A stretch of DNA of 64,000 nucleotides. Origin: Arenibaculum pallidiluteum (GTDB lineage: Bacteria; Pseudomonadota; Alphaproteobacteria; Azospirillales; Azospirillaceae). The DNA is taken from the NCBI RefSeq assembly GCF_017355985.1, contig NZ_JAFIQU010000012.1, positions 62,001-126,000 on the forward strand. Reading direction: 5' to 3'. The stretch's first letter is position 1; each line of letters begins with the position of its first letter. Shown here one piece after another: positions 8,870 to 17,949 of this stretch. The translations under genes were made by a program, and so were the position numbers. The notes under the pieces were generated by a model. That model had not been told where the DNA came from and made no database searches. It saw nothing but the letters and a program-made list of their open reading frames with translations.

Positions 8870-9378
8870 TGAATGATGCGTTCCGCCTTGCACGTTCGTG
8901 GCGGCAGGCAAAGGTCATCCTGCGCCATCCCAAGTTCTTTCAGGGGTTCCAGGAGGCTGTTGCCGGGCGTCCCTTCGATTACCGCGTGGCTGACGGCTGG
9001 AGCGAGTCGGACCAGCATCGCTATGAAAATGGACGCGAGATCGCGGCCGAAAGCATCGCCGCGGACCTCGTGGTGCGATGGCGCGTGCCTTCGAGGATTC
9101 CCAACGAGCTCAAGCGGCTGGTCATGGCTCGGATCCGGGGGCAGTTGCCTGTCCCATATCGCAGGGCTTGGCGGGCCCCAAGGCCGGGGAGCGCCGCCGC
9201 TGAGTGCGCGCCCGCTGCGTCTGGATCAGGAAGTGCGTCACTGACCTGGACGCCGCTCAGCAAGGCCGTCTCCGCAGGATCTGCGGCACCTCGCAGTGCA
9301 CATCCCAGGAACAGAGCCTCGCGTTCCGACACGGAGACTCACAATGTGCTGCCGCGCCGCCGTCGAACGCGCGTTTGA
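8869..9378 (+). CDS. Hypothetical protein at the end of the zinc operon
   Basis: This 169-residue frame starts with an ATG that overlaps the stop of the WD40 gene (TGATG). The first about 100 residues look protein-like and helical (FRLARSWRQAKVILRHPKFF, then an acidic/basic helix). After about residue 105 the composition turns to Ala/Arg/Ser-rich filler that overlaps the next small gene. A frameshift or loss of the true C-terminus near 9180 is possible. No family was recognised. Confidence 0.5.
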   Translation: MNDAFRLARSWRQAKVILRHPKFFQGFQEAVAGRPFDYRVADGWSESDQHRYENGREIAAESIAADLVVRWRVPSRIPNELKRLVMARIRGQLPVPYRRAWRAPRPGSAAAECAPAASGSGSASLTWTPLSKAVSAGSAAPRSAHPRNRASRSDTETHNVLPRRRRTRV

Positions 9379-9520
9379 TGAGATGAGGGCAGGTGGAGTG
9401 CCGGATCGGCATGCGTTCGAGGCTGCCCTGTTCATTCACCGCTTCCATCACCCCGATGTTCCGCTGCCCGACGCGTATACCGAGGTCTTCCGGTGGACTC
9501 TCGGGCGTGTGCTCCACTGA
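9344..9520 (+). CDS. Small conserved-looking hypothetical protein
   Basis: This 58-residue protein starts with MCCRAAVERAFDEM and contains GVPDRHAFEAA, a His-rich stretch (FIHRFHHPDVP) and an aromatic C-terminus. GGAG lies 8 bases before the ATG, which supports translation. The paired Cys and the several His residues would fit metal binding next to a zinc operon, but that is only an inference. Confidence 0.5.
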   Translation: MCCRAAVERAFDEMRAGGVPDRHAFEAALFIHRFHHPDVPLPDAYTEVFRWTLGRVLH

Positions 9521-9562
9521 CAGCGGTCACAGTCCATTGCGCCTCACATTTGGAGTTCACCT

Positions 9563-9841
9563 ATGGCAATGCGTCTGCCAAGCATCGACCATTTCGGAAA
9601 TGGGGGCGACGACCCCGAAACCACCACGCCCGGTCTGACGGAGGCTCTGACGCGGGTTCGGGCCGCGACCGCGGCCTGTCATGCGGCGGGCGTTTCGGAG
9701 CACGCGTTGCTTGCGGCATTCATGCTCGAAATCATCCCGCGCCTCGTGGACACCTATGGAGCGACGGGCGTGGCCTTGGTCCTTCGTGAACTCGCCGCTC
9801 ACATCGCCGGTGATGCCAAGGCGCAGCACCGGCCTCAGTGA
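9563..9841 (+). CDS. Small helical hypothetical protein
   Basis: This is a 92-residue, mostly helical protein (LTEALTRVRAATAACHAA, then LLAAFMLEIIPRLVDTYGA and VALVLRELAAHIAG). GGAG is 8 bases before the ATG. It follows the 58-residue gene by 42 bases and is probably co-transcribed. No known family is recognised. Confidence 0.55.
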   Translation: MAMRLPSIDHFGNGGDDPETTTPGLTEALTRVRAATAACHAAGVSEHALLAAFMLEIIPRLVDTYGATGVALVLRELAAHIAGDAKAQHRPQ

Positions 9842-10299
9842 CCGTCCGAAACCGCTTTCGAAGGTGCCGGGGACCGTCCGGACCAACCGGCCGCTCTCTC
9901 CATGCAGACTGACGGGAAAGCGGAGCCTTGTGGAAGCTCCGTTCCGCGGCGTCACTGCAGCAGGAGAGGGGCACCGTCTATGGGATCCTCGTGCGGCGCG
10001 CGGGCCGACGGATGATGATCCGGTTCCGGAGCGGCCATATCGGGCGGCGCCTGGTCCGGATCCCAAGCACGAGGGACCATAACTGCGTCCACGGCTGGAA
10101 GCCTCGGTTAGGAGCCTCCGCCATGGTCCGGCACCTACTCAGGCGATCAGACGGAATCCAGGTTGGTAGCCCCGGGTGACAATCCGGCATGCAGGCTGTT
10201 GCCTGAGCTGCATAATGCATACACACGACGCGCCGACCATGCCGCTTTGAAAGCGGATCGTCAAAGCTGCGCCTCATGATGCCGAGAGGAGCTTAGCAA
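9842..10299. other. Intergenic region holding one copy of a duplicated element
   Basis: No gene is convincing here. The region carries repeat copy A (9969-10130) and, after it, a short AT-richer segment with a possible promoter before the next gene. Confidence 0.5.
9969..10130 (+). repeat. Diverged direct repeat, copy A (partner at 15160-15322)
   Basis: About 160 bases align without visible gaps to 15160-15322, with roughly four in five bases identical by eye. The best-kept words are CCTCGTGCGGCGCGC and CATATCGGGCGGCGC. In copy B the same stretch is the second half of a small ORF. Here the frame stays open (peptide words LVRRAGRR, RSGHIGRRL), but no matching N-terminus is seen, so copy A looks like a truncated paralogue. 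Confidence 0.75.
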
Positions 10300-10671
10300 A
10301 TGGTGATTGCCGTGCGTATGTCGGAGCCCCGACAAGTCGGAGGATTGATGAGGTTCTTCGTCCCGCACACGAACGACGTGCAGGCGCAGGCCGAGCTCTA
10401 CCGCTTGGTTCGCGGTAACGTGGAAAGCCAGCTTGGAAAGCTCGATCCACGAAGGATATGGCGTATTGCCTTCATCCAGGGTGGAACGACGCGTATCGCC
10501 GAGGTCGGGCGCCCGGACCCGTATCATGATGACGACGTGTTCGCCATCTTCCTGGATGCGCGACAGTCACGGTACTTCGTTTGTACGCCCGTGCACGGCA
10601 TGTTCAACGACAAGCCGATCATCATCCCGGTAGCCGAGGCTCATGAGGCCGAGGACTTCGACATGAACTGA
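10300..10671 (+). CDS. Hypothetical protein
   Basis: This 123-residue soluble protein has a beta-alpha pattern: MRFFVPHTND, a helix, IWRIAFIQGGTTRIAEVG, an acidic DPYHDDDVFAIF stretch, SRYFVCTP and an acidic tail. GAGGAG lies 8 bases before the ATG at 10300. A second ATG at 10348 with GGAGG close upstream is an alternative start. It converges on the receiver gene at 10692. No family was recognised. Confidence 0.65.
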   Translation: MVIAVRMSEPRQVGGLMRFFVPHTNDVQAQAELYRLVRGNVESQLGKLDPRRIWRIAFIQGGTTRIAEVGRPDPYHDDDVFAIFLDARQSRYFVCTPVHGMFNDKPIIIPVAEAHEAEDFDMN

Positions 10672-10691
10672 CCCGCGTCGCTGCCGCCCGT

Positions 10692-11087
10692 TCAGTACAA
10701 TTCGAAGCCGCCTCTTGCGTCCACTTCGCCGCCATTGAGGATTTTCTCGGCTGCTTGGACCGCGGCGCGAACCTCCTCCGCCGTATACGGCTTTGTCAGG
10801 CAGCCCAAGCCAACCCTGCCAGCCAGCCGTGCGGCTTCCGGATTGCTGGTGACGAAGAAGCAGGGCACGGCAAAGTCCTGTTCCATAGCCCTGGCGGCGT
10901 CGATTCCATTGCTCCCTTGCGCGAGCTGGATGTCGACGAGCGCCAGATCGGGGCTATGTTCGGCGGCCAGACGAACCGCCTCGGACGCCTCGGACGCGAC
11001 GGCAACGACAATGTGACCGGCCTCGACCAGGGTCAGCCGCAGGGCTTCCGAGACGAGGAAGTGGTCCTCGACGATCAGAATTCGCAT
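10692..11087 (-). CDS. Single-domain response regulator
   Basis: This 131-residue stand-alone receiver (CheY-like) has acidic pocket residues E7/D8, phospho-acceptor Asp52 in ALVDIQL, Thr/Ser80-81 and Lys99 in LTKPY. It has no output domain, so it would act as a phosphorelay shuttle or by binding a partner. No kinase is adjacent. The nearest kinases are about 11 kb away in the same window. Confidence 0.9.
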   Translation of the reverse strand: MRILIVEDHFLVSEALRLTLVEAGHIVVAVASEASEAVRLAAEHSPDLALVDIQLAQGSNGIDAARAMEQDFAVPCFFVTSNPEAARLAGRVGLGCLTKPYTAEEVRAAVQAAEKILNGGEVDARGGFELY

Positions 11088-11799
11088 CGTCAGACCATGC
11101 TCGGCGTCACCGAGGACGTTCCATCAGGGCCGGCCGCAGGAACGATGGTCCGGGAACAGCGCGCCGGCCGGCGCACGGACAATTCATAACTATGCAGTGA
11201 ACCGGAATGAAATATCATGACTGCCCCGATGATGGTCCACCTTCCAGAGCAACAGTGCCTGCTTGAGATTGTGGCGGACGTCTCCTCGGCATCTTGAACG
11301 GCCGCGAGTTCGACCGAGCCCTCAACCGGGCGGCCGGAACGGCGGGAGCGGCCGTCCGTCATATTCCGCGCCACAGGCCGCGAGGACGGAGCGTCGACGG
11401 CTGGCCGACCAGCGTGCCGTTCATGAATCTCTCCGGGATCCTCTTCCGCATCAGTCACGATGCCGCGTTCCGCAGCCGGTCAGTGGACGCGGAACGCCTG
11501 CGAGGTCTGGCGCGCGGGCCCGCAGGAGGTCACCGACCTCGGCTATGCGGCGCTGGTCTGGGGGCAGCGGAACGAAGCGCCTCGCGCGCCCCGACAACGA
11601 GCCGGCGATCCGCGAGATCGCGGCCGATGCCGAGCTTCTCGCGTGGCGCACGCGCCTGGTCATGGACCGGGCTGACCCCTACACGATGAGCGGCGCCCCC
11701 TGATCGACTTCCACGGAACATCGGCAAGGCGGCCGAGACACGTGTTCGACGCTGCGATCGCCAAGGCTGCGTCCGGCGAGGGGTGACCACAGCCCGGCG
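11088..11799. other. Intergenic region with decayed coding sequence
   Basis: Apart from the relic at 11460-11703 nothing is supported. A GC-poor patch at about 11185-11220 could hold the promoter of the receiver gene on the minus strand. Confidence 0.4.
11460..11703 (+). pseudogene. Frameshifted small-protein relic
   Basis: One frame reads like protein up to about 11575 (CEVWRAGPQEVTDLGYAALV), and a second frame continues plausibly to a stop at 11703 (EPAIREIAADAELLAW, RADPYTMSGAP). Joining them needs one frameshift. A 29-base word at about 11600, coding EPAIREIA, recurs almost intact at about 14873. The original function is unknown. Confidence 0.35.
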
Positions 11800-12945
11800 T
11801 CATCTGAAGCGCAGGTTCGTCCGGTTCAGTTGGCTGATCTTCGTGCATCCCATGAGTCTCATGTCCCGCTCGATCTCGATCTTCATGAGCTCCAGTGCCC
11901 GCTCGACACCGGCCTGCCCCGCGGCGGCGAGGGGAAACAGGTAATACCGCCCGACGCCGACCGCCTTCGCGCCGAGCGAGAGCGCCTTGAGCACGTGCGT
12001 ACCGCGTTGAACACCGCCGTCCATGATGACGTCGATCCGGTCCCCGACCGCATCCACGACCTCTGCAAGCTGGTCGAAGGCCGAGCGCGACCCGTCGAGC
12101 TGACGTCCACCATGGTTCGAGAGCACGACGCCCGTGCAGCCGATCTCGGCGGCCCGCTCGGCGTCAGCCGCGGACATGACGCCCTTCAGGCAGAACTGGC
12201 CGCCCCATTCCTGCACCATTTCGGCCACGTCGTCCCACGACAGGGCAGGGTCCAGCATCTCGGTGAAGTACCGGCTGATCGATATGGCGCCGCGTCCCAT
12301 GTCGACGTGGCTTTCCAGCTGTGGAAGCTTGAAGGACTCATGGGTGAGATAGTTGATCGCCCAGGAGGGCTTGATCGCGAACTGCGTGATGCCGGCCAGG
12401 TTCAGCCTGAACGGGATGGCGAAGCCGGTGCGCTTGTCGCGCTCGCGGTTGCCGCCGGTGATGCTGTCGACCGTCAGCATCATGACCTCGATGCCGGCCC
12501 GCTTGGCGCGCGCCATCATCTCGCGGTTCAGCCCGCGGTCCTTGTGGAAGTAGAACTGGTAGACCTGCGGGCCGCTGCTGATCTGCCGCGCCTCCTCCAG
12601 GCTTACGGTGCCCAGCGACGACACGCCGAACATCGTGCCGTATTTGGCGGCGGCTGCGGCGACGGCCCGCTCGCCCTGGTGATGGAACAGCCGCTGCAGC
12701 GCGGTCGGCGAGCAGTAGACCGGCATGGCAAGCTTCTGGCCCATCACCGTCACCGACATGTCGACTTCGCTCACGCCGCGCAGCACATTCGGGACGAGGT
12801 CGCAACTCTCGAAGGCGGCGGTGTTGCGGCGGTAGGTCGTCTCGTCGTCCGCGGCGCCGTCGATGTAGTTGAAGATCGGTCCCGGCAGGCGGCGCCTGGC
12901 CATGCGCCGGAAATCGTGGAAGTTGTAGCAGTCCTGTATGCGCAT
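11800..12945 (-). CDS. lldD: FMN-dependent L-lactate / alpha-hydroxy-acid dehydrogenase
   Basis: This 381-residue flavoenzyme oxidises L-lactate or a similar 2-hydroxy acid to the 2-keto acid and passes electrons to the respiratory chain. Family residues are Tyr27 (FNYIDGAADDE), Tyr129, Asp160 in LTVDSITGG, Lys254 in CLKGV, and catalytic His278/Arg281 in SNHGGRQLDG; DGGVQRG and GVGRYYLFP complete the phosphate site. The length is normal for the family. An MFS carrier gene lies 162 bases upstream on the same strand and may import the acid. Substrate preference within the family cannot be read from sequence. Confidence 0.88.
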   Translation of the reverse strand: MRIQDCYNFHDFRRMARRRLPGPIFNYIDGAADDETTYRRNTAAFESCDLVPNVLRGVSEVDMSVTVMGQKLAMPVYCSPTALQRLFHHQGERAVAAAAAKYGTMFGVSSLGTVSLEEARQISSGPQVYQFYFHKDRGLNREMMARAKRAGIEVMMLTVDSITGGNRERDKRTGFAIPFRLNLAGITQFAIKPSWAINYLTHESFKLPQLESHVDMGRGAISISRYFTEMLDPALSWDDVAEMVQEWGGQFCLKGVMSAADAERAAEIGCTGVVLSNHGGRQLDGSRSAFDQLAEVVDAVGDRIDVIMDGGVQRGTHVLKALSLGAKAVGVGRYYLFPLAAAGQAGVERALELMKIEIERDMRLMGCTKISQLNRTNLRFR

Positions 12946-13107
12946 CTCGCCTCTTCCCGATCGCTTTGCCGAAAGAGCAACAGCGAGGAACTTATCGCCC
13001 GCGACGCTCCTCGGCGATCATTCGATGCGAGCCCGGCAGAGTTCCGGGCATGCCGCGAAAGCGCGGTTGCGGGGCGGGCCGATCTTGATGATCCGTTCCG
13101 CCCAACG

Positions 13108-14319
13108 TCAGGCGACCGCGGGCGCTGACCGTTCCTTCGGGAAAGGTCTGAAGGTCAGCATGATCAGGAAGGCGCCGACACCGAGGGCGAAGGACCCGAC
13201 GAAGAGCCAGGCGTAGTTGGCGAAGGCGTCGTAGATCAGGCCGCCCGCGATCGGTCCTGTCGCCATGCCAAGTCCGCCCGCCATCGCCGTCCCGCCGATC
13301 ACGGTGCCCATCATCCGCAGCGGAAAGTTCTCGCGCGCGATGACAGCGTAGAGGGGCATGACGCCCGCGTAGACGAAGCCGAACAGGGCAGCGACCGCGT
13401 AAAAGGCGCCGAGCTCGCGCACGGCGGTGTAGGACAACGCGCCGAAGGCTTGTACCAGCAGGCCAAGGACCAGCACGCGCTTGGCGCCGAAACGGTCGCC
13501 CAAGATGCCGAAGGCGACGCGGCCGCCCAGGCCGGCGAGCCCTTCGAGGCTGTAGATCGAGACGGCGGCGATCAGCGGGATGCCGCAGCTCACGGCATAG
13601 CTCACCGTATGGAAGATCGGACCCGAGTGGGTGGCGCAGCAGAAGAAGCTTGTGAGCAGCAGGATGGTGAACTGCGGCGAGCGTAGCGCTTGGGCCATGG
13701 ACATGCCTGCCTGCGGGCCGTCGCCGACGGGCGCGGCGGTCTCGCCCGGCACCGCAGGCGGGCGGCGCACCAGGAATGCAACGGGGACCATGACGACCGT
13801 CACGATCGCGGCGACGATCAACAGGGTCGTTCGCCAGTCGTGGATCGTGACGAGCCACGCGACCAGCGGTGACATGGTCATGGGTGCCATGCCCATGCCG
13901 GCGGAGACGAGTGACACAGCGAGACTGCGTTGCGTATCGAACCAGCCCGTCACGCAGGCCATCATGGGCGCGAAAATGGCCGCGGTGGCGCCGCCGACGA
14001 CAATGCCGAAGAGGAGCTGGAACTGGACGAGCGAGGTCGCGCGGCTCGCGAGCGCCAGGCCTGTGGCCAACAGGATGGACCCGGTCAGCACGACGAGACG
14101 GGGGCCGAAGCGGTCCGACAGGCTTCCCCAGGCCATGCTGCCCAGCGCCATGGCGACGAACGCGAAGGTCATCGCCGTCGATACGCCGGTCAAGGACCAT
14201 CCAGTGGTCCGCGCGATGGGCGTGAGGAGCACCGGCAGCGAAAACATCGCACCCATCGCGACGCAGCCCAGGAGGCCGCCCGACGCGACGATCACCCAGC
14301 GATAGGGCGTAATGCTCAT
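13108..14319 (-). CDS. MFS transporter, monocarboxylate/oxalate-formate antiporter-like
   Basis: This 403-residue protein has the twelve-helix major facilitator layout. A loop 2-3 signature-like segment (GSLSDRFGPRLVV) recurs in the second half as GILGDRFGAKRVL. Short N-terminus, length and pattern fit the OFA/monocarboxylate group. It lies upstream of the lactate-dehydrogenase-like gene on the same strand, so uptake of a short hydroxy acid is a reasonable inference. Confidence 0.82.
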   Translation of the reverse strand: MSITPYRWVIVASGGLLGCVAMGAMFSLPVLLTPIARTTGWSLTGVSTAMTFAFVAMALGSMAWGSLSDRFGPRLVVLTGSILLATGLALASRATSLVQFQLLFGIVVGGATAAIFAPMMACVTGWFDTQRSLAVSLVSAGMGMAPMTMSPLVAWLVTIHDWRTTLLIVAAIVTVVMVPVAFLVRRPPAVPGETAAPVGDGPQAGMSMAQALRSPQFTILLLTSFFCCATHSGPIFHTVSYAVSCGIPLIAAVSIYSLEGLAGLGGRVAFGILGDRFGAKRVLVLGLLVQAFGALSYTAVRELGAFYAVAALFGFVYAGVMPLYAVIARENFPLRMMGTVIGGTAMAGGLGMATGPIAGGLIYDAFANYAWLFVGSFALGVGAFLIMLTFRPFPKERSAPAVA

Positions 14320-15092
14320 CTCTGCGTCTCCGGTTACCTTGTTAAAGCCCAGGGCGTTTCAACCGCCGCGTTGCCGACATGCGAAGTGCCGGCGACCGCC
14401 AGTCGCCGGCGTGGCTCGTTCTGCTGTCTCGGCGACTCACGGCTGTATCGCTGCAGCAGCGGGACGGCGGTCGGCGGCATCATCGCATGCACCATTTCGC
14501 CACCGCACCTCGTTGTCCGTCACGCGACATTGTCGGAGCCGGATGCAAAGGCCGGGAGTGACAAGTATGACGGGAATTGCCCTCGCCCGGGATCGTGTCC
14601 GCACCAAGGGCATCGGATAGGGCGTCGCGAGCAGGGCTGCAGGGAGCCCAGGGCAGTCCAGTTCCGCCTCCTCCCCGAAGACGTCGCGCTACCAACGCTT
14701 CCCATGCCTCCGCTGGCCGTCGCGCAAGCGATGCTTGCAGGCGTCGGCATCGTCCGGTGCTCCGAGGCGCTGGCGAGCGACCAGACCCGCACCGCCCGCC
14801 GCCGCGGCCGGTCCGGCGCCGACGGTGCGGGTCGCCTGCTCGCCGGGGCCGAGCGCTCCGCGTCACGGCAGCGAGCCGGCGATCCGAGAGATCTCGGCCC
14901 GGGTGAGGGCCGCCACCATCGCGGCACGTGTCCGGGACGACCGCCGCATTCATCCCGGAGGGTTCTGGGCCCACCGGGGGGCTGCAACCGACCAGCCGTG
15001 GGTTAATTCACATCTTTCTCGGTGCTCAGGGCATAGGGTCGCAAAACCGGGCAATGATACCCGGGGTCTCGTCAGAATCGGGGAGGTCCGCG
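14320..15092. other. Intergenic region with a decayed relic
   Basis: No intact gene is seen. Around 14866-14900 lies a near-copy of the 29-base word found at about 11600 (encoding EPAIREI in both). Open frames around it are Ala/Arg/Pro-rich and not protein-like. The divergent promoter of the MFS gene should be in the first 100 bases. Confidence 0.4.
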
Positions 15093-15290
15093 ATGAAGAT
15101 CGACTACGATCGCCACAAGATCGAGGCCAAGCGTCTACGGATCGATTACCTGGCTTCGAGGGCAACCGTCTACGGGAACCTCGTGCGGCGCGCAGTCCGA
15201 TGGATGATGGTCTGGATCCGGAGTGGGCATATCGGGCGGCGCTTGGCCCAGATTCCGAGGACGAGGGAGCATGACAGGGTCCGCGGCTGA
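15093..15290 (+). CDS. Small basic hypothetical protein
   Basis: This 65-residue, Arg-rich peptide begins MKIDYDRHKIEAKRLRID and continues with a helix containing LVRRAVRWMM and RSGHIGRRL. GGGGAGG lies 6 bases before the ATG, which is a strong site. The second half lies in repeat copy B and is matched, in frame, by copy A at 9969. No family is recognised. It could be a nucleic-acid-binding or membrane-surface peptide. Confidence 0.45.
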   Translation: MKIDYDRHKIEAKRLRIDYLASRATVYGNLVRRAVRWMMVWIRSGHIGRRLAQIPRTREHDRVRG

Positions 15291-15322
15291 GAGCCTCGGC
15301 CAGGAGCTTCCGCCATGATCCG
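15160..15322 (+). repeat. Diverged direct repeat, copy B (partner at 9969-10130)
   Basis: This is the same element as copy A, about 5.2 kb apart and in the same orientation. It starts inside the small ORF at about codon 23 and runs past its stop. Similarity ends at a GGAGC(C/T)TCCGCCATG(G/A)TCCG block in both copies. Confidence 0.75.
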
Positions 15323-16181
15323 ATGCCTGACCGATCGGTTCTGGCCACGCGGCGCCTGCCATTCCATCGACAGGCGCCGCCCCGTCCACGCCATCCCGTC
15401 CACGCCATCCCGGGCGCGTGAAATGCCGCCCGACGCCGCGACAGGGATTCCGCTGCTCGCCCGCCTCAGCATATGGGGGTGTTGAGACACCTCCGGCAGC
15501 CAAGCCCTGGCGCACGCGCGGGATCGACTGATCGTGCCGGCTGGCTTGGACCCTTTGGGAGTCGCCGCGCTGGTCACAGGACCAGTGGGCTCGTCCAGCG
15601 TGCCTGTTGGTCTCGGGAGCTGGGGCGCTTGCCGACAGCTCGATGCCAGCAGCTGCGCGATCGGGCGGATAGTCCAGGCCATTCGGTCTAGGTGTGCCTG
15701 TTCTCGGCCGCGATCCGCATCCGAAACGCTTGCCGGATTCGTATGCGATCGCAGGTGGTTCGCCACAGGAGCTTCCGGTCGGGACCGAGACCGAGCGACG
15801 CGGCCGAACGTTTCCGGGCGCTTGCGACAGGATGTCAGAATGCTGCATTCCGATCGCGACCATGACGTCGGCCAGTGCCCCTGGCGCGGAACAGCCGGTC
15901 AGGGCGACGGCTCCGATGCGGGCGTGCCGTCGTTCGCCGCGGTCCCGGACATCATGGACACGTCCGCGGCTGACCCGCACATGAACCGTGCTCATGCAGC
16001 TCGACAGCTTCGGCGTGAGTGGCCGCGGGCTCCTGATCCGGGACGGCAACAGCCTGACGGTCCCTGCCAAGGCCGTCGGGCTCGAGCACGGCCAGATGCA
16101 TACCTGGCGGACAGCGGCATGCGGGAGCAAACGCACATCCCGACCGCGACGTCCTCGCTGCAAACCAGGGAGACCCCGCGC
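15323..16181. other. Gene-poor gap upstream of the OmpA-type lipoprotein
   Basis: No gene is supported over about 860 bases. A perfect 14-base tandem duplication (CGTCCACGCCATCC twice, 15383-15410) is present. Open frames in this stretch lack protein-like composition. The frame of the lipoprotein is open far upstream, but its signal peptide and ribosome-binding site fix the start at 16182. Confidence 0.45.
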
Positions 16182-17609
16182 ATGACCATCGTTCTTCGAC
16201 CCGTTTCGCAGACGGGTGCCACGCACGCGCGTCGGATGCTGGGCAGGCGTGCCGTCCGCTTGGCGGCGTTCGTGCTGATCGTCGCAGTATCCGGCTGCGC
16301 CTCGCACCCCGATGCGACAACGGCCGTGCCGGCCGGCGATCGACCAGGGGCGACGAATGGGGCCTCCGATGTCGTCCAGGCTCCGGCTACCGGACCCCGG
16401 GCGGCGGCAGTCGTTCCCGCCGGCCTTCCGGTGCCAGCTGATCCCGTCCTGCCACCTGCGCCGGACGAGGCCCTGTCCCTGGATCAGGCGGTGCAGCGCG
16501 CTGCGATGGACCTCTTCGCAAGCGTTCCGCCCGCCGTGCGAACCGGGCGGGAGCGGCGGCTGCTGGTCATCGATCCGCTCGTGGACGGAGCCACCGGCGG
16601 ACAGACCGGCGCCACCCGGTCCATGCAGCGGAGCCTGGCCGCCTACGTTGAGGACCGGCAGCACGAGTACGAGTTGCGGCCGCTGGACACTGCGGCCTTG
16701 AACCAAGCGCCGCTGGTTCTGGTCGGAAGCGTGCGGGGCGTCGGCCGCAGCGGCCTTGCGCCGGGTATTCCGGAGGCCTACCGGATCTGGTTCTCCCTCG
16801 CCGATCTGCGGAGCGGAATGGTCGTCGGGCACGGCATGGCCTGGGCGCGGCCCGACACGGTCGATCAGACGCCCACGGCCTTCTTCCGGGACAGCCCGGC
16901 TTGGCTGGTGGACGCCAGGACCCAGGGCTACCTGCGCACCTGTCTCTCGAAAGTGGGGGCGCCCGTGGACCCCGCCTACCTGGACGGGATCTTGGCCGCC
17001 GCGCTGGCCGCCGACGGCGTGCAGGCCTACGAGGGCGGCCAGTACGAGGAGGCGCTGGAGCTGTTTCAGTCCTCGCGTCGTCTGCCAGGGGGCGATCAGC
17101 TCGACGTCCTGAACGGCCTCCATCTCGTATACGGCAAGCTCGGGCGGCCCGGCGACGCGGAGGCGGCCTTCTCCGAACTCGTGGACTTCGGGCTGCGCCA
17201 CGAGCGCCTGGCGATGAAGATGCTGTTCAAGCCGAGTTCCACGGCGTACTGGCATGATCCCGCGTCAGGCGGCCGCTATGACATGTGGCTGCGCCAGATT
17301 GCGCGGCGCACCGAGCCGTCGGGTAAGTGCCTGGAGCTGGTCGGACATACCAGCCCCACCGGGCCGCTCGCGCTTAACGAGAAACTGTCGCACGCCCGGG
17401 CGGAAACGGTGAGGGTCGGCCTCGCCAAGCATGTCCTCTCGGTTGGAGAGGAGGCGACGACCCGGGGGGCGGGCTCCACGGAGAACCTCGTGGGCACCGG
17501 GGCCGACGATGCCTCCGACGCGCTCGACCGCCGGGTCGAGTTCCGGCCGTTCGTGTGTCCGGACACGGGGCGGGAGGCCGGCGCGTCCGAATCCCGCAGC
17601 GCCTCCTGA
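16182..17609 (+). CDS. OmpA-family lipoprotein with TPR-like middle
   Basis: This 475-residue exported protein has a lipoprotein signal ending in the lipobox VSGC (Cys39). A Pro/Ala-rich linker and an N-terminal domain with LLVIDPLVDG follow (about 110-260). A TPR-like helix pair (GVQAYEGGQYEEALELF, then LNGLHLVYGKLG) lies near 270-330. The C-terminal OmpA/MotB-like domain carries LVGHTSPTG, LNEKLSHARAE and the terminal DRRVEF, so it probably holds peptidoglycan. AGGGAGA precedes the ATG. It is likely an outer-membrane-anchored structural protein; a partner system is not obvious nearby. Confidence 0.75.
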   Translation: MTIVLRPVSQTGATHARRMLGRRAVRLAAFVLIVAVSGCASHPDATTAVPAGDRPGATNGASDVVQAPATGPRAAAVVPAGLPVPADPVLPPAPDEALSLDQAVQRAAMDLFASVPPAVRTGRERRLLVIDPLVDGATGGQTGATRSMQRSLAAYVEDRQHEYELRPLDTAALNQAPLVLVGSVRGVGRSGLAPGIPEAYRIWFSLADLRSGMVVGHGMAWARPDTVDQTPTAFFRDSPAWLVDARTQGYLRTCLSKVGAPVDPAYLDGILAAALAADGVQAYEGGQYEEALELFQSSRRLPGGDQLDVLNGLHLVYGKLGRPGDAEAAFSELVDFGLRHERLAMKMLFKPSSTAYWHDPASGGRYDMWLRQIARRTEPSGKCLELVGHTSPTGPLALNEKLSHARAETVRVGLAKHVLSVGEEATTRGAGSTENLVGTGADDASDALDRRVEFRPFVCPDTGREAGASESRSAS

Positions 17610-17949
17610 CCATTCTCGGAGACGTCGATGCGATGAGGCTCGGCTGGGAGGGGGGCCCTGGCCCGTCCACGCGAATGCGGGTTCGAGCGTCCGTCTACCA
17701 GATCCCCGTTGGGGCGGTCTGGTCGCAGCGCCTCCGGCGCATGAATCCTGCACCATCGACAGACGCCGCATCGACGCGATCCAGGGCATCCTGCGCCAGG
17801 ACGTCTCGCATCCAGCCACGACGTGCCTTCGCTCGTTTTCGCTGGCTGCACGTCTGCAACGCCTAACCCGCAAACGCCTGATCGGATCTGCCTATACGAG
17901 CCACGCCGCCCGATTGCGCCCGGCCACATGGTTCCGGCGACCGGCTTTG
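17610..17949. other. Intergenic, nothing recognised
   Basis: This is a convergent gap between the OmpA-type lipoprotein gene and the YihY-family gene. No clear hairpin terminator with a T-run and no protein-like frame was seen. Confidence 0.4.

Noticed and set aside
15534-16181. Long open frame continuing upstream of the OmpA-type lipoprotein start
   Set aside because: The signal peptide and lipobox begin at 16182 with a ribosome-binding site; the upstream part has no protein-like composition.
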